From assembly GCF_037450285.1 (NCBI RefSeq), contig NZ_JAQISN010000002.1, forward strand, positions 496,001 through 560,000: a stretch of 64,000 bases of DNA, given 5' to 3'. This document shows positions 53,947 to 63,185 of this stretch, piece by piece. Both the position numbers and the translations under genes were made by a program. Under the pieces are notes generated by a model, which saw only the letters and a program-made list of their open reading frames with translations, was not told the DNA's origin and did no database searches. Position 1 is the stretch's first letter. Each line of letters starts with the position of its first letter. The DNA comes from Erwinia sp. SLM-02. GTDB lineage: Bacteria; Pseudomonadota; Gammaproteobacteria; Enterobacterales; Enterobacteriaceae.

Positions 53947-54078
53947 TTACTGAGTACTTTTTTGAATTGCCTGACCGCCCGCTTCGACATCTTCGCCTAC
54001 GCCGCGCGTAGTGTTACAGGCAGTCAAAACGGAAGAGAGGACCAGAACGGAAAGAATGGCTAAAATACTTTTCTTCAT
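53947..54078 (-). CDS. ecnB: Entericidin-family small lipoprotein
   Basis: A 43-residue lipoprotein: MKKSILAILSVLVLSSVLTAC, with the lipobox LTAC and lipidated Cys21, then NTTRGVGEDVEAGGQAIQK and a short end. The core TRGVGEDVEAGGQAI is typical of entericidins A/B, which in E. coli form a toxin-antidote-like pair. Only one gene is present here. AAAGGAAAT precedes the ATG. It lies between frdD and efp, where E. coli has ecnAB. Confidence 0.85.
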   Translation of the reverse strand: MKKSILAILSVLVLSSVLTACNTTRGVGEDVEAGGQAIQKSTQ

Positions 54079-54215
54079 GGCAATTTCCTTTTAATCATTA
54101 ATAAAGAACAGCGCTTTAAGCATAGCCGTAATTTATTCAATTGCTCTGAAGGCGATGATAAAAAGGAAAAACGTGCGGACAGGGGCCGGTTAACCGAACC
54201 CCTGTTAATTCAGGC

Positions 54216-54782
54216 TTACTTTACGCGTGAAACGTATTCGCCAGAACGGGTATCAACTTTAATCACTTCGCCAATCTGCACGAACAGAGGCACTTTCACT
54301 ACCGCGCCGGTGCTCAGTGTCGCTGGCTTACCGCCGGTACCTGCGGTATCACCCTTCAGGCCTGGATCGGTGTCGGTGATTTCCAGCTCAACGAAGTTCG
54401 GTGGCAGTACCTGGATTGGTTTGCCATTCCACAGGGTCACGATACACTCTGCGTTGTCCAGCAGCCATTTAGCCGCATCACCCACGGTTTTTTCTTCAAC
54501 AGGATGCTGTTCGAAGGTTTCAGGGTGCATGAAGTGGTAGAACTCACCGTCGTTGTACAGGTAGTTCAAGTTGGTATCAACCACGTCAGCGCCTTCCGCG
54601 GAGTCGGTAGACTTAAAGGTTTTCTCAACGCGGGTGCCGGTCAGCAGGCGACGCATTTTTACGCGTGCGAAAGCCTGGCCTTTGCCTGGTTTAACAAACT
54701 CGCTGGCTTCGACGGCATAAGGTTCGCCTTCGAACATGATTTTAAGACCGGGACGGAAATCGTTGCTAGAATAAGTCGCCAT
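54216..54782 (-). CDS. efp: Elongation factor P
   Basis: A 188-residue tRNA-shaped factor that lets ribosomes pass polyproline stretches. Lys34 in KPGKGQAF is the site modified by EpmA and EpmB, both of which are in this window. Three OB-like domains. Divergent from epmB with a 42-bp gap. Confidence 0.98.
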   Translation of the reverse strand: MATYSSNDFRPGLKIMFEGEPYAVEASEFVKPGKGQAFARVKMRRLLTGTRVEKTFKSTDSAEGADVVDTNLNYLYNDGEFYHFMHPETFEQHPVEEKTVGDAAKWLLDNAECIVTLWNGKPIQVLPPNFVELEITDTDPGLKGDTAGTGGKPATLSTGAVVKVPLFVQIGEVIKVDTRSGEYVSRVK

Positions 54783-54824
54783 AAAGGCCCTCTACAATTT
54801 TATTACTGGTACTAAGCCAAAAAA

Positions 54825-55853
54825 ATGGCACACATTGTAACCCTAAATACCCCTGCACGAGAAGAATGGTTGCATCAACTAGCCGATGTAATCACCGATC
54901 CCGATGAATTACTGCAACTTTTAGCGTTGCAGAATGACCCTGAACTGGCTTCAGGCCATGGTGCACGCCGACTTTTCGCACTGCGAGTGCCGCGGGCGTT
55001 TGCTGCGCGCATGCGCAGGGGCGATCCGCAGGATCCCCTGCTGCTGCAGGTGATCACCTCGCAGCAGGAGTTTGTTGATGCGCCAGGTTACAGTACCGAT
55101 CCGCTGGATGAGCAGAGCAGCGTGGTGCCGGGTCTGTTACATAAATATCGAAATCGTGCGCTGTTGCTGGTTAAAGGCGGCTGCGCCGTTAACTGCCGCT
55201 ATTGCTTCCGCCGCCATTTCCCTTATGAAGATAACCAGGGAAATAAGCGCAACTGGCAGCAGGCGCTAGAGTATATCCGAGAGCAGCCAGAACTGGATGA
55301 GATTATTTTCTCCGGCGGCGATCCTCTGATGGCAAAAGATCACGAACTGGACTGGCTGATCGGAGAACTGGAACGCATCCCGCATATTAAGCGCCTGCGT
55401 ATCCACAGCCGCCTGCCCGTTGTGATCCCCCGACGTATTACCGAATCCCTGTGCCAGCGCCTGGCGCAATCGCGCCTGCAGACGCTGCTGGTTTGCCATA
55501 TTAACCACGCGCAGGAAATTGACGATGATCTCCGTCACGGTATGCGCATGCTGAAGCGTGCCGGGGTAACCCTGCTCAATCAGAGCGTGCTGCTGCGCGG
55601 CGTCAATGATAATGCGGCAACGCTGGCGGCGCTGAGCAACGCGCTGTTCGATGCCGGTATTCTGCCCTATTACCTGCATGTGCTGGATAAGGTGCAGGGC
55701 GCCGCGCATTTTTACGTGGATGACGATCGGGCCCGCGCTATCGTGCGTGAGCTGCTGGGGATGGTTTCAGGCTATCTGGTGCCGACGCTGGCGCGCGAAA
55801 TCGGTGGGGAGCCGAGCAAAACACCGCTCGATTTACAACTACGGCAGGAATAA
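54825..55853 (+). CDS. epmB: EF-P-specific L-lysine 2,3-aminomutase EpmB
   Basis: A 342-residue radical-SAM enzyme that makes (R)-beta-lysine for EF-P. The iron-sulfur CxxxCxxC is Cys120, Cys124, Cys127 (GGCAVNCRYCFRR), followed by FSGGDPLMAKD. Start ATG at 54825, close to the efp start. Confidence 0.96.
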   Translation: MAHIVTLNTPAREEWLHQLADVITDPDELLQLLALQNDPELASGHGARRLFALRVPRAFAARMRRGDPQDPLLLQVITSQQEFVDAPGYSTDPLDEQSSVVPGLLHKYRNRALLLVKGGCAVNCRYCFRRHFPYEDNQGNKRNWQQALEYIREQPELDEIIFSGGDPLMAKDHELDWLIGELERIPHIKRLRIHSRLPVVIPRRITESLCQRLAQSRLQTLLVCHINHAQEIDDDLRHGMRMLKRAGVTLLNQSVLLRGVNDNAATLAALSNALFDAGILPYYLHVLDKVQGAAHFYVDDDRARAIVRELLGMVSGYLVPTLAREIGGEPSKTPLDLQLRQE

Positions 55854-55898
55854 GCCGAGACCGACGAGGCAGGCATTCGCCTCAGGCCTGAGAATAGT

Positions 55899-55918
55899 GG
55901 GTGGATGGCTATCCACCC
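55899..55918. terminator. Hairpin between epmB and yjeI
   Basis: GGGTGGAT / ATCCACCC around GGCT, between convergent stops; no T-run directly after it. Confidence 0.5.
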
Positions 55919-55935
55919 CGCTCATTTTGCTGCCC

Positions 55936-56280
55936 TCAAGGGCACTTATAGACCTGGCCGCTCATTTTACTGTCGAGTGGTGCAAAGCTGGACCAGATGT
56001 TCTGCGTTGGGCTGGTTGCACCATAAATCACGTTACCGCCCATCTCAGCCGCACGGTTGCGCAGGTCATTTGCCGCACCGCGCAGAGAACTGCCTTCCCC
56101 GCCAGAACCTGAGAACCAGTTACTCTGCGAACCGGTCAAATTACCCAACAGCTGGCAGCTACTGGCCGGTTGCTGATCGGTAAAAGTGACGCGCTCGCCC
56201 GCAGAACTCAGCGTATTAGAAGTACTACAACCCGCCAACAGCAGCGCCGCGACGGAGAGTCCCAACAAGTTAATCCGCAT
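55936..56280 (-). CDS. yjeI: DUF4156 lipoprotein YjeI
   Basis: A 114-residue lipoprotein. Lipobox LLAGC with Cys18; mature part with CQLLGNLTGSQSNWFSG and RGAANDLRNRAAEMGGNVIYG, matching E. coli YjeI. Function unknown. AGGATT precedes the ATG at 56280; a second ATG is at 56292 within the same sequence, but the ribosome-binding site then overlaps it. Confidence 0.92.
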   Translation of the reverse strand: MRINLLGLSVAALLLAGCSTSNTLSSAGERVTFTDQQPASSCQLLGNLTGSQSNWFSGSGGEGSSLRGAANDLRNRAAEMGGNVIYGATSPTQNIWSSFAPLDSKMSGQVYKCP

Positions 56281-56975
56281 TATAATCCTCATTTATTATC
56301 ATCAGAGTCAGGCAGACATAAGGTGAGCCTTGGGCATCCTTTACCTGCGAAAACAGCATCATTCAGGCCACGATGTGCGCACCTACTTATACCCTTTTCG
56401 ACGGCAAAAAAAAACAGCCATGAGGCACCAGTGCGCAGTGGATACCGGTAAGGGTTGTCAGGCGTGCGTGCATAAAAACGTCACACAAGGGTCACTACCT
56501 GCATATCCTTTATTAAAGTATACGAGAGAAATGGATTTTATAAGACCATGAATAGGCGACGCCTGCAGGGAAAGCCTGAAAAACAGCCCCCAAAATACAA
56601 AATAAAAATTCAATCAGTAAATATCCAAAAAATTCAACACGCAGCCTGTTTATAAATAAACCATTGTGTCGACAATAAAAGAGTTAACAACACCCGTTTA
56701 AAAAACACTTAATAGCAACAAAACCGATAATATTCATAAAAAATCAGAAGAACGCCTCGACTTAAAGCCAGAAAAAAAACCAAACAATTCCATCATTGCG
56801 ACATTAAAAACCATTAAAGGTGTTTTTATTTTTTATAGATGACCTCCAGACGAAATACGGATACCATTTATCGCGTTATGAAAAAGAGTTCATAACAGTG
56901 AAGGATTGAATAAACAGCCTGTGAATTCAGCAGTGCGTTTATTCTTATAAATCTGTCCGGTAAAGGAATATACTA
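56281..56975. other. AT-rich region upstream of the fimbrial genes
   Basis: About 690 bp without a supportable gene. From 56560 to 56940 it is strongly A+T-rich with A-tracts (for example 56628-56645, 56765-56790), a composition known to favour H-NS binding and often seen before transferred fimbrial operons. No invertible-element repeats were recognised. Confidence 0.5.
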
Positions 56976-57635
56976 ATGAAAAAGACGACAATTCTCGTTT
57001 CTCTTGTTGCAGCGATAGCAACCGTCAACGTAGCGACTGCGGCAAACTCAACGGCATCCATGAGTATTACAGGTAAAATTGTTCCCCCAACCTGCAATAT
57101 CAGCTTCAATGGCGGAACCTCCTCATCACTGACAGTGGGTAAAATCAACCCCGCTCTCCTTTCAGAAGATAACTTCAGTGCATTACCTGCGTTGAACGCC
57201 AGTCTGTCGATTAGCTGCCCCACAGCAAGCGGCGTTGGCTTTAAAGCAAGAGATGTCGCAGAGGGCGCGGGCAAGACTGGCATTACGGGTATGGATATGA
57301 AAGAGGTGTTTAGCCTCGGCAAAACACCGAGCGGTGCCGCTATTGGCGGCTATACCGTCACAATGGAAAGCGGAACGATTGATAACTCAAAAATCACCAA
57401 CTTCCTGAGCTCAGTTTCCGGCCAGTCCTGGGACGTCATGAATGCCGGAGCCGCCCTCGATCCCACCAGCAGCACCATGTATAGCTGGGCCAACTCTGGC
57501 CAGGTCCCACAGATGGGACGTCAGCACCAAATTAATCTGAAAATTCAGCCTTTCATCAATGCAACGAAGCAGTTGAGCACCGGCGACGCTATCGAACTGA
57601 ATGGCCAGGCGACCTACGATCTTGTCTATCTGTAA
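56976..57635 (+). CDS. Fimbrial major subunit (DUF1120-like)
   Basis: A 219-residue secreted protein. The signal peptide (1-22) ends ATAA; the mature protein begins with NSTASMSITGKIVPPTCNISF, and a second Cys (CPTASG, about 80) can form the disulfide usual in pilins. The final YDLVYL fits the pilin beta strand recognised by chaperone and usher. It resembles DUF1120 subunits of beta-type chaperone-usher fimbriae more than FimA. AAAGGAATA precedes the ATG. First gene of the cluster. Confidence 0.8.
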   Translation: MKKTTILVSLVAAIATVNVATAANSTASMSITGKIVPPTCNISFNGGTSSSLTVGKINPALLSEDNFSALPALNASLSISCPTASGVGFKARDVAEGAGKTGITGMDMKEVFSLGKTPSGAAIGGYTVTMESGTIDNSKITNFLSSVSGQSWDVMNAGAALDPTSSTMYSWANSGQVPQMGRQHQINLKIQPFINATKQLSTGDAIELNGQATYDLVYL

Positions 57636-57661
57636 TTGCGCCTTTTTTTGAATATCCATTC

Positions 57662-57687
57662 GGGGAACCCACGGGTTCCCCTCTTTA
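57662..57687 (+). terminator. Attenuator between subunit and chaperone genes
   Basis: GGGGAACC / GGTTCCCC with a CACG loop (57662-57681), then TCTTT. Such partial terminators make the subunit more abundant than the chaperone and usher. Confidence 0.65.
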
Positions 57688-57704
57688 TTATCACCAGAGG
57701 CATT

Positions 57705-58406
57705 ATGAACTTCCGAATTTATATTCAGCCTGTCTTTTCTTTGATGCTTTTCTCAACGGCGTTGCCTTCAGCTGCAATTATGAAGCCTGAATCATCAATG
57801 TTATTTATTAAAGAAGCGGAAGGTGGCGGAAGTATGAACGTTCAGAACCAGGAGGATCGTGAAGCATTGCTCTACGTTAAAATCCTGAATTTACCTGACG
57901 ATCCTCAGCCAAAGCTTTTCGCCACTCAACCGGTTACGCGCGTAGGAGCACATAAAACTCAGCGCGTACGCTTCATTCTTGTCAGCGAGCGCCCCCTGCA
58001 GCAGGAACACCTGAAGCGGGTGGTATTCGAAGGGATCCATCCTAAAAAAGAGGGCGATGAAAACACCATCGATTTGAACATTCGCCACAATATCCCGGTT
58101 ATTATTCACCCCAAAGGTCTGCCCATTATTGCCGACCCGTGGAAAGAGCTCGTCTGGTCATTACAGGGGAAAACGCTGACCGTTAACAATCCGGGAAAAT
58201 ACGTCGTCAGGCTGGCACAGGAGATCACGCTATTACCTTCGAATAAAACGGCGCTGCTGGATAAGGCCTACATCCTGCCGGGGCAGTCTTTAAAAGTGCA
58301 GGTAAAAACGCCTGAGATCCTGGCCTCGACACAGAAAGTCAGCATTGAAACCCTGTCAAAATATGGTTACGAGACCGGGATGGTAGAAATGGATATCACT
58401 CACTAA
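57705..58406 (+). CDS. Periplasmic fimbrial chaperone
   Basis: A 233-residue PapD/FimC-type chaperone. Signal peptide about 1-24 (ends SAA). Two Ig-like domains; PVTRVGAHKTQRVRFIL (about 82-98) is the usual region before the G1 donor strand, and NIPVIIHPKG (about 131-140) is the conserved hinge part. The upstream frame is open to 57636, but the ATG at 57705 is preceded by AGAGG. Ends 2 nt before the usher frame. Confidence 0.9.
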   Translation: MNFRIYIQPVFSLMLFSTALPSAAIMKPESSMLFIKEAEGGGSMNVQNQEDREALLYVKILNLPDDPQPKLFATQPVTRVGAHKTQRVRFILVSERPLQQEHLKRVVFEGIHPKKEGDENTIDLNIRHNIPVIIHPKGLPIIADPWKELVWSLQGKTLTVNNPGKYVVRLAQEITLLPSNKTALLDKAYILPGQSLKVQVKTPEILASTQKVSIETLSKYGYETGMVEMDITH

Positions 58407-58408
58407 GC

Positions 58409-60877
58409 GTGACGAGGAAAGGGATTTTGGCCGCACAAAACGCCCAGGATGGCGTGTTAAAAAAATCTGGAATTCTGACCAGTACGTTACTCCTTGTGAT
58501 TGTGTTCAATTACGCCAAACCGGCGGAAGCCAGCAGCCAGAAAGAGAGCACTGATGAAAACTGGGACATGGTGGCGCTTAAGCGCCGCGGTATCATCTCT
58601 GAAAACATGGATACCCTTGATGAATTAAATGCCATACCAAAAGGTCTGAATCTGGTTGATATCACTCTGAACGGTAACTTTGTTGGGTCGTTTCAGATTC
58701 AGGCTAATGACCAGGGCACGGTATGCTTTACTCCCGAGATGTTTGAATCCCTCGGCTTAATCCCACCCGAAGTCATCAGTGCAGCAGATTGCTACGACTG
58801 GATTGGTGAGCACCCCGACGCCAGCATCGCCTGGCAGCCTGAGACACAGACGCTGAGTATTGTGGTGCCGCCACAGTGGCTGCAACAAGACGATCTGGCG
58901 GCAGAATCCGGCGGTACGGCTGCACACGTTAACTATAACTCTTTCACCAACGTGAATACGTTTAAAGATGGAACTCAGCGCTACAGTTGGTTATCGCTTA
59001 ACAGCGGCATCAATGTGTCCAACTGGCTACTGCGCAGCCAGCAAAATATTCAGGACGAACATGGGAAAATCACTGCCGCGGTTAACTCAACCTATCTGGA
59101 GCATTATTTCGGCAGCCTGAATCGCATCGTACAGGCAGGTGAGATTAATGCGCAAAACACGCTTTTTTCCATCGGCTTACTTAAAGGGGTGCAGCTATTT
59201 CCTGACGGCATGCACTCGGATCGGGCTGACGCCAGCGGAGTAGAGATTGACGGCATCGCAAACACGCCTCAGGCACGCGTCGAAGTTCGTCAATACGATC
59301 GGCTGATTTATAGCACCTTAGTACCTGCCGGGCCGTTTCATCTGACCAACATCCCCGTGCAAAATGTTAATGCAGAACTTCAGGTCACGGTGGTTGAAAC
59401 CCAGGGCGAAACCCACCAGTTTGTTGTTCCCGTCACGCAGCTTGCGGCGGCATCACAACCGGCACCGCAGGGATACAGCGTGGCGATGGGGAAACTGAAA
59501 AACTATTCTGACAGCGGCAATGTTCCGGCATTACTGACGATGAACCATAACTGGCGCCTGCTAAATCGCTGGTCGTTACGTTCCGGGGTACTGTTTAGCG
59601 ACAACTATCAGTCCGTGGCCGCTTCGGTAAGCGGTAGCCCTGAATCAATGACGGGTCAGTCATTCCACCTGCAGGCGCTGCTGGTGCAGAATCGCTATCA
59701 GCATAATCAAAGCGTCCAGCTGCGTGCTTACAGCAATCACGATCTGGGCAATAATCTGTCATTGTCTTTGGGCGTAAACAAGAATACCGCAGGCTTTTTA
59801 ACGTTAGTAGAAGCCGCAAGCCACACCAGAAGCCGTAAGCATGACTACTACAGCAGGGATAATCTGGAAGTCAGCGTGGGCCTTGGCTGGACGACAGACT
59901 GGCTTGGAACGCTGTCGGTCAATCACACTCGGTCAACAACGTATTCCGATGAAGGGACCTGGCGTTATTACATGATCAACTGGAATCGACGTTTCAGTCA
60001 TGGGCTACTTCTGACGGCCAGTGCCGCTCACGGCAGCGGGGGCACAAGGAACAATAACAGCGTGAACATTAATTTTAGCTGGCCGCTGGGTGAGAAACGC
60101 TTCCGCCATTACTATCGCGCCTACGATCGGCGACGCCTGCCAGGCACCAGCGTCAGCATGCCGTTGAACAGCCAGAGTGAATTGCAGCTTGCCGTAGAAG
60201 AAGAACAGAGCGAACGTAACCGGTCTCTGCAGGCTTCACTTTCCAACGATTTACGCTATACCAATGTGAATCTTAATCTGCTGGTGGATAACAAGCACTA
60301 TCGCAACTACAGCGTCAGCACCAGCGGAAGCGTGGTCGCCCACAAACGGGGCATCACCTTCAGTAACAATCCCGTCCAGAGCACCTACGGCCTGATCAAA
60401 CTCAGCGATCCGCTTGCAGGTATCCCCGTTAACACTCCGGGGGGAACCGCCTGGACAGACTGGCGCGGAATGGCAGTGATCCCCTCGCTGGCAGCCTGGC
60501 ACGATAACGCCATTGATATTGATGTCGAACGGCTTCCGAAAAATGCGGATGTCTCAAACGGGCACCGCACCCTTCGCCCCGCATACGGTACGGTCAAAAC
60601 CGTTAATGTCGCCATGCTGACAGGCACGCGGTTGTTAATGACGATCTCGTTGGCCGACGGCCGGCTGTTGCCAAAAGGCAGTACCGTCTGGGACGATCGG
60701 AAAATTGTCGCTGAGGCAGTCGATGATGGCGTGGTGTTTATAGAGAATGCGGCAAACGAGGGGCAGTTACATGTCAAAGTTAATCACTCGACCGAGCAGT
60801 GTGACATCCGATACCGGTTGCCGCCCGACGACGACCCGGAGAGCCTGTATCAACAACTCGCGCTCACCTGTGAGTAA
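58409..60877 (+). CDS. Outer-membrane fimbrial usher
   Basis: An 822-residue FimD/PapC-family usher. A hydrophobic signal (about 22-44, ending PAEA), N-terminal chaperone-binding domain, 24-strand barrel (about 180-650) with plug, and C-terminal domains (about 700-822) with two Cys (CDIRYRLP near 799 and the final CE). It is somewhat short. The start is uncertain: GTG at 58409 is 2 nt after the chaperone stop; TTG at 58427 has the better ribosome-binding site (GAGGAAAGGG); GTG at 58454 is also possible. No tip adhesin gene follows; the next gene is groEL on the other strand. Confidence 0.92.
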   Translation: MTRKGILAAQNAQDGVLKKSGILTSTLLLVIVFNYAKPAEASSQKESTDENWDMVALKRRGIISENMDTLDELNAIPKGLNLVDITLNGNFVGSFQIQANDQGTVCFTPEMFESLGLIPPEVISAADCYDWIGEHPDASIAWQPETQTLSIVVPPQWLQQDDLAAESGGTAAHVNYNSFTNVNTFKDGTQRYSWLSLNSGINVSNWLLRSQQNIQDEHGKITAAVNSTYLEHYFGSLNRIVQAGEINAQNTLFSIGLLKGVQLFPDGMHSDRADASGVEIDGIANTPQARVEVRQYDRLIYSTLVPAGPFHLTNIPVQNVNAELQVTVVETQGETHQFVVPVTQLAAASQPAPQGYSVAMGKLKNYSDSGNVPALLTMNHNWRLLNRWSLRSGVLFSDNYQSVAASVSGSPESMTGQSFHLQALLVQNRYQHNQSVQLRAYSNHDLGNNLSLSLGVNKNTAGFLTLVEAASHTRSRKHDYYSRDNLEVSVGLGWTTDWLGTLSVNHTRSTTYSDEGTWRYYMINWNRRFSHGLLLTASAAHGSGGTRNNNSVNINFSWPLGEKRFRHYYRAYDRRRLPGTSVSMPLNSQSELQLAVEEEQSERNRSLQASLSNDLRYTNVNLNLLVDNKHYRNYSVSTSGSVVAHKRGITFSNNPVQSTYGLIKLSDPLAGIPVNTPGGTAWTDWRGMAVIPSLAAWHDNAIDIDVERLPKNADVSNGHRTLRPAYGTVKTVNVAMLTGTRLLMTISLADGRLLPKGSTVWDDRKIVAEAVDDGVVFIENAANEGQLHVKVNHSTEQCDIRYRLPPDDDPESLYQQLALTCE

Positions 60878-60902
60878 CCCTGAACCGATCGTACAAAGTA
60901 AA

Positions 60903-60940
60903 ACGCCCGGTAAGGCGAACCTTACCGGGCGTGGCTACTT
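60903..60940. terminator. Terminator between usher gene and groEL
   Basis: ACGCCCGGTAAGG / CCTTACCGGGCGT with a CGAA loop (60903-60932). Read leftward it is followed by TTTTACTTT, so it ends groESL; it can also stop the usher transcript. Confidence 0.85.
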
Positions 60941-60971
60941 TCCCGCCTGCGGCGGTCAAGTGGGGGAGGAA

Positions 60972-62618
60972 TTACATCATTCCGCCCATACCACCCATGC
61001 CGCCCATGCCGCCAGCACCGCCTAAATCAGGCGCGTCGCCTTTTGGCAGGTCGGTCACCATGCATTCGGTGGTGATCATCAGGCCAGCAACAGATGCCGC
61101 GTACTGCAGAGCAGAACGGGTCACTTTAGTTGGGTCCAGGATACCGAAGTCGATCATATCGCCGTATTCTTCAGTCTGTGCGTTGTAGCCGTAGTTACCT
61201 TCACCCGCTTTCACGGCGTTGGTCACGACAGACGGCTCTTCACCGGCGTTGGCAACGATCTGACGCAGAGGTGATTCCATTGCGCGCAGCGCAACTTTAA
61301 TACCCACGTTCTGGTCTTCGTTCTGGCCACGCAGTTCCAGCAGCTTAGAAGCCACGCGAACCAGCGCCACACCACCACCGGCAACCACGCCTTCTTCTAC
61401 CGCAGCACGGGTCGCGTGCAGGGCATCTTCAACGCGTGCTTTCTTCTCTTTCATTTCAACTTCAGTTGCTGCGCCCACTTTCAGTACGGCTACGCCGCCT
61501 GCCAGTTTCGCTACGCGCTCCTGCAGTTTTTCACGATCGTAGTCAGAAGTGGCTTCTTCAATCTGCTGACGGATCTGAGCAACACGGCCAGAGATGGCTG
61601 CTTCGTCACCGGTACCATCGATGATGGTGCTGGTGTCTTTGTTGATCACAACGCGCTTAGCCTGACCCAGATCTTCCAGGGTGGCTTTTTCCAGTTCCAT
61701 ACCGATCTCTTCAGAGATCACGGTACCACCGGTCAGCACAGCGATGTCCTGCAGCATAGCTTTACGACGGTCGCCGAAGCCAGGTGCTTTAACCGCAGCC
61801 ACTTTCACGATGCCGCGCATGGTGTTAACCACCAGCGTTGCCAGCGCTTCGCCTTCAACATCTTCCGCCACGATCAGCAGTGGTTTACCGGCTTTCGCTA
61901 CGGCTTCCAGTACTGGCAGCAGCTCACGGATGTTAGAGATTTTTTTGTCAGCCAGCAGGATGAATGGAGATTCCAGCTCGATGGCGCCAGTTTCTGGCTT
62001 GTTGATGAAGTAAGGAGACAGGTAGCCGCGATCGAACTGCATACCTTCAACCACGTCCAGCTCGTCCTGCAGGCCGGTGCCTTCTTCAACGGTGATAACG
62101 CCTTCTTTACCGACTTTTTCCATCGCCTGAGCGATCAGTTCGCCCACGGTTTCGTCGGAGTTGGCAGAAATCGTACCAACCTGAGCGATCGCTTTAGAAT
62201 CAGAGCAAGGAACGGACAGTTTTTTCAGTTCTTCAACGGCTGCAATAACGGCTTTGTCGATGCCGCGCTTCAGGTCCATTGGGTTCATGCCAGCGGCAAC
62301 TGCGCGCAGGCCTTCAGTGATGATGGACTGAGCCAGTACGGTTGCAGTCGTGGTACCGTCGCCCGCAGCATCGTTAGCTTTAGAAGCCACTTCTTTCACC
62401 ATCTGAGCGCCCATGTTCTCGAACTTGTCTTCCAGTTCGATCTCACGCGCAACGGACACGCCGTCTTTGGTGATGGTCGGTGCACCAAAAGATTTATCCA
62501 GAACCACGTTACGGCCTTTCGGGCCCAGGGTAACTTTTACTGCATCTGCCAGTACGTTCACACCGCGCAGCATTTTTACGCGAGCGTCATTACCGAATTT
62601 TACGTCTTTAGCTGCCAT
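60972..62618 (-). CDS. groL: 60-kDa chaperonin GroEL
   Basis: A 548-residue chaperonin that folds proteins in a double ring with GroES. It starts MAAKDVKFGNDARVKMLRGV, has the nucleotide motif GDGTTTATVLA (about 86-96) and ends with the flexible GGM repeats (GGMGGMGGMM). Second gene of the groESL operon, 47 nt after groS. Confidence 0.99.
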   Translation of the reverse strand: MAAKDVKFGNDARVKMLRGVNVLADAVKVTLGPKGRNVVLDKSFGAPTITKDGVSVAREIELEDKFENMGAQMVKEVASKANDAAGDGTTTATVLAQSIITEGLRAVAAGMNPMDLKRGIDKAVIAAVEELKKLSVPCSDSKAIAQVGTISANSDETVGELIAQAMEKVGKEGVITVEEGTGLQDELDVVEGMQFDRGYLSPYFINKPETGAIELESPFILLADKKISNIRELLPVLEAVAKAGKPLLIVAEDVEGEALATLVVNTMRGIVKVAAVKAPGFGDRRKAMLQDIAVLTGGTVISEEIGMELEKATLEDLGQAKRVVINKDTSTIIDGTGDEAAISGRVAQIRQQIEEATSDYDREKLQERVAKLAGGVAVLKVGAATEVEMKEKKARVEDALHATRAAVEEGVVAGGGVALVRVASKLLELRGQNEDQNVGIKVALRAMESPLRQIVANAGEEPSVVTNAVKAGEGNYGYNAQTEEYGDMIDFGILDPTKVTRSALQYAASVAGLMITTECMVTDLPKGDAPDLGGAGGMGGMGGMGGMM

Positions 62619-62665
62619 TTTATAATTTCCCTTAAATTCGTTACGTTCAGTGAGTTTCGCGTAAA

Positions 62666-62959
62666 TTACGCTTCAACAATCGCCAGGATGTCGTTTTCAG
62701 AGATGATCAGCACTTCTTCATTGTCGATCTTCTCGGTTTTCGCGCCGTAGCCTTCGTTGAAAATCACCACGTCACCAACTTTCACGTCCAGCGGCTTCAC
62801 TTCGCCACTTTCCAGGATACGACCGTTACCTACAGCCAGCACTTCGCCACGGGTCGATTTGCCCGCTGCGGAACCGGTCAGCACGATGCCGCCTGCAGAT
62901 TTAGATTCAACTTCTTTACGCTTAACAATCACACGGTCGTGCAGTGGACGAATTTTCAT
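62666..62959 (-). CDS. groS: 10-kDa co-chaperonin GroES
   Basis: A 97-residue lid of GroEL. It starts MKIRPLHDRVIVKRKEVE, has the mobile loop GGIVLTGSAAGK (about 23-34) and ends ENDILAIVEA. AAAGGAGAG precedes the ATG. Confidence 0.99.
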   Translation of the reverse strand: MKIRPLHDRVIVKRKEVESKSAGGIVLTGSAAGKSTRGEVLAVGNGRILESGEVKPLDVKVGDVVIFNEGYGAKTEKIDNEEVLIISENDILAIVEA

Positions 62960-63040
62960 TGATAGCTCTCCTTTGAGAAGTCCAATCAGTCTTTTGGGAT
63001 GAATGCCGGGCTTCGCTCGAAGCTGGCCTCGTGACGGAAG

Positions 63041-63071
63041 AGATAAGGACGGAACAACCCCCTTTCAAGGG
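63041..63071 (-). promoter_or_regulatory. Sigma-32 (heat-shock) promoter of groESL
   Basis: On the minus strand CCCTTGAAA (-35), a 14-bp spacer and CCTTATCT (-10), close to the sigma-32 consensus CTTGAAA / CCCCATNT and like the E. coli groE promoter. It lies about 80 nt before the groS start. Confidence 0.75.
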
Positions 63072-63185
63072 CTAGAAAATATTTTTTTTGCTTGTGCTTC
63101 CGTTCGCCCATTTTTTAAACACCGTAAACCATAAAAAACGGCGCGAACATCCGTCCGCGCCGTTGGGTAGGGTTATGCCAGTCGA

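Noticed and set aside
56170..56551. Plus-strand frames of 73-93 residues over the yjeI start
   Set aside because: Antisense to yjeI and low conservation signal; no ribosome-binding site.
60972..62750. 444-residue plus-strand frame antisense to groEL
   Set aside because: Known type of shadow frame opposite highly expressed groEL with biased codon use; Phe/His/Gln-rich product with no family features.
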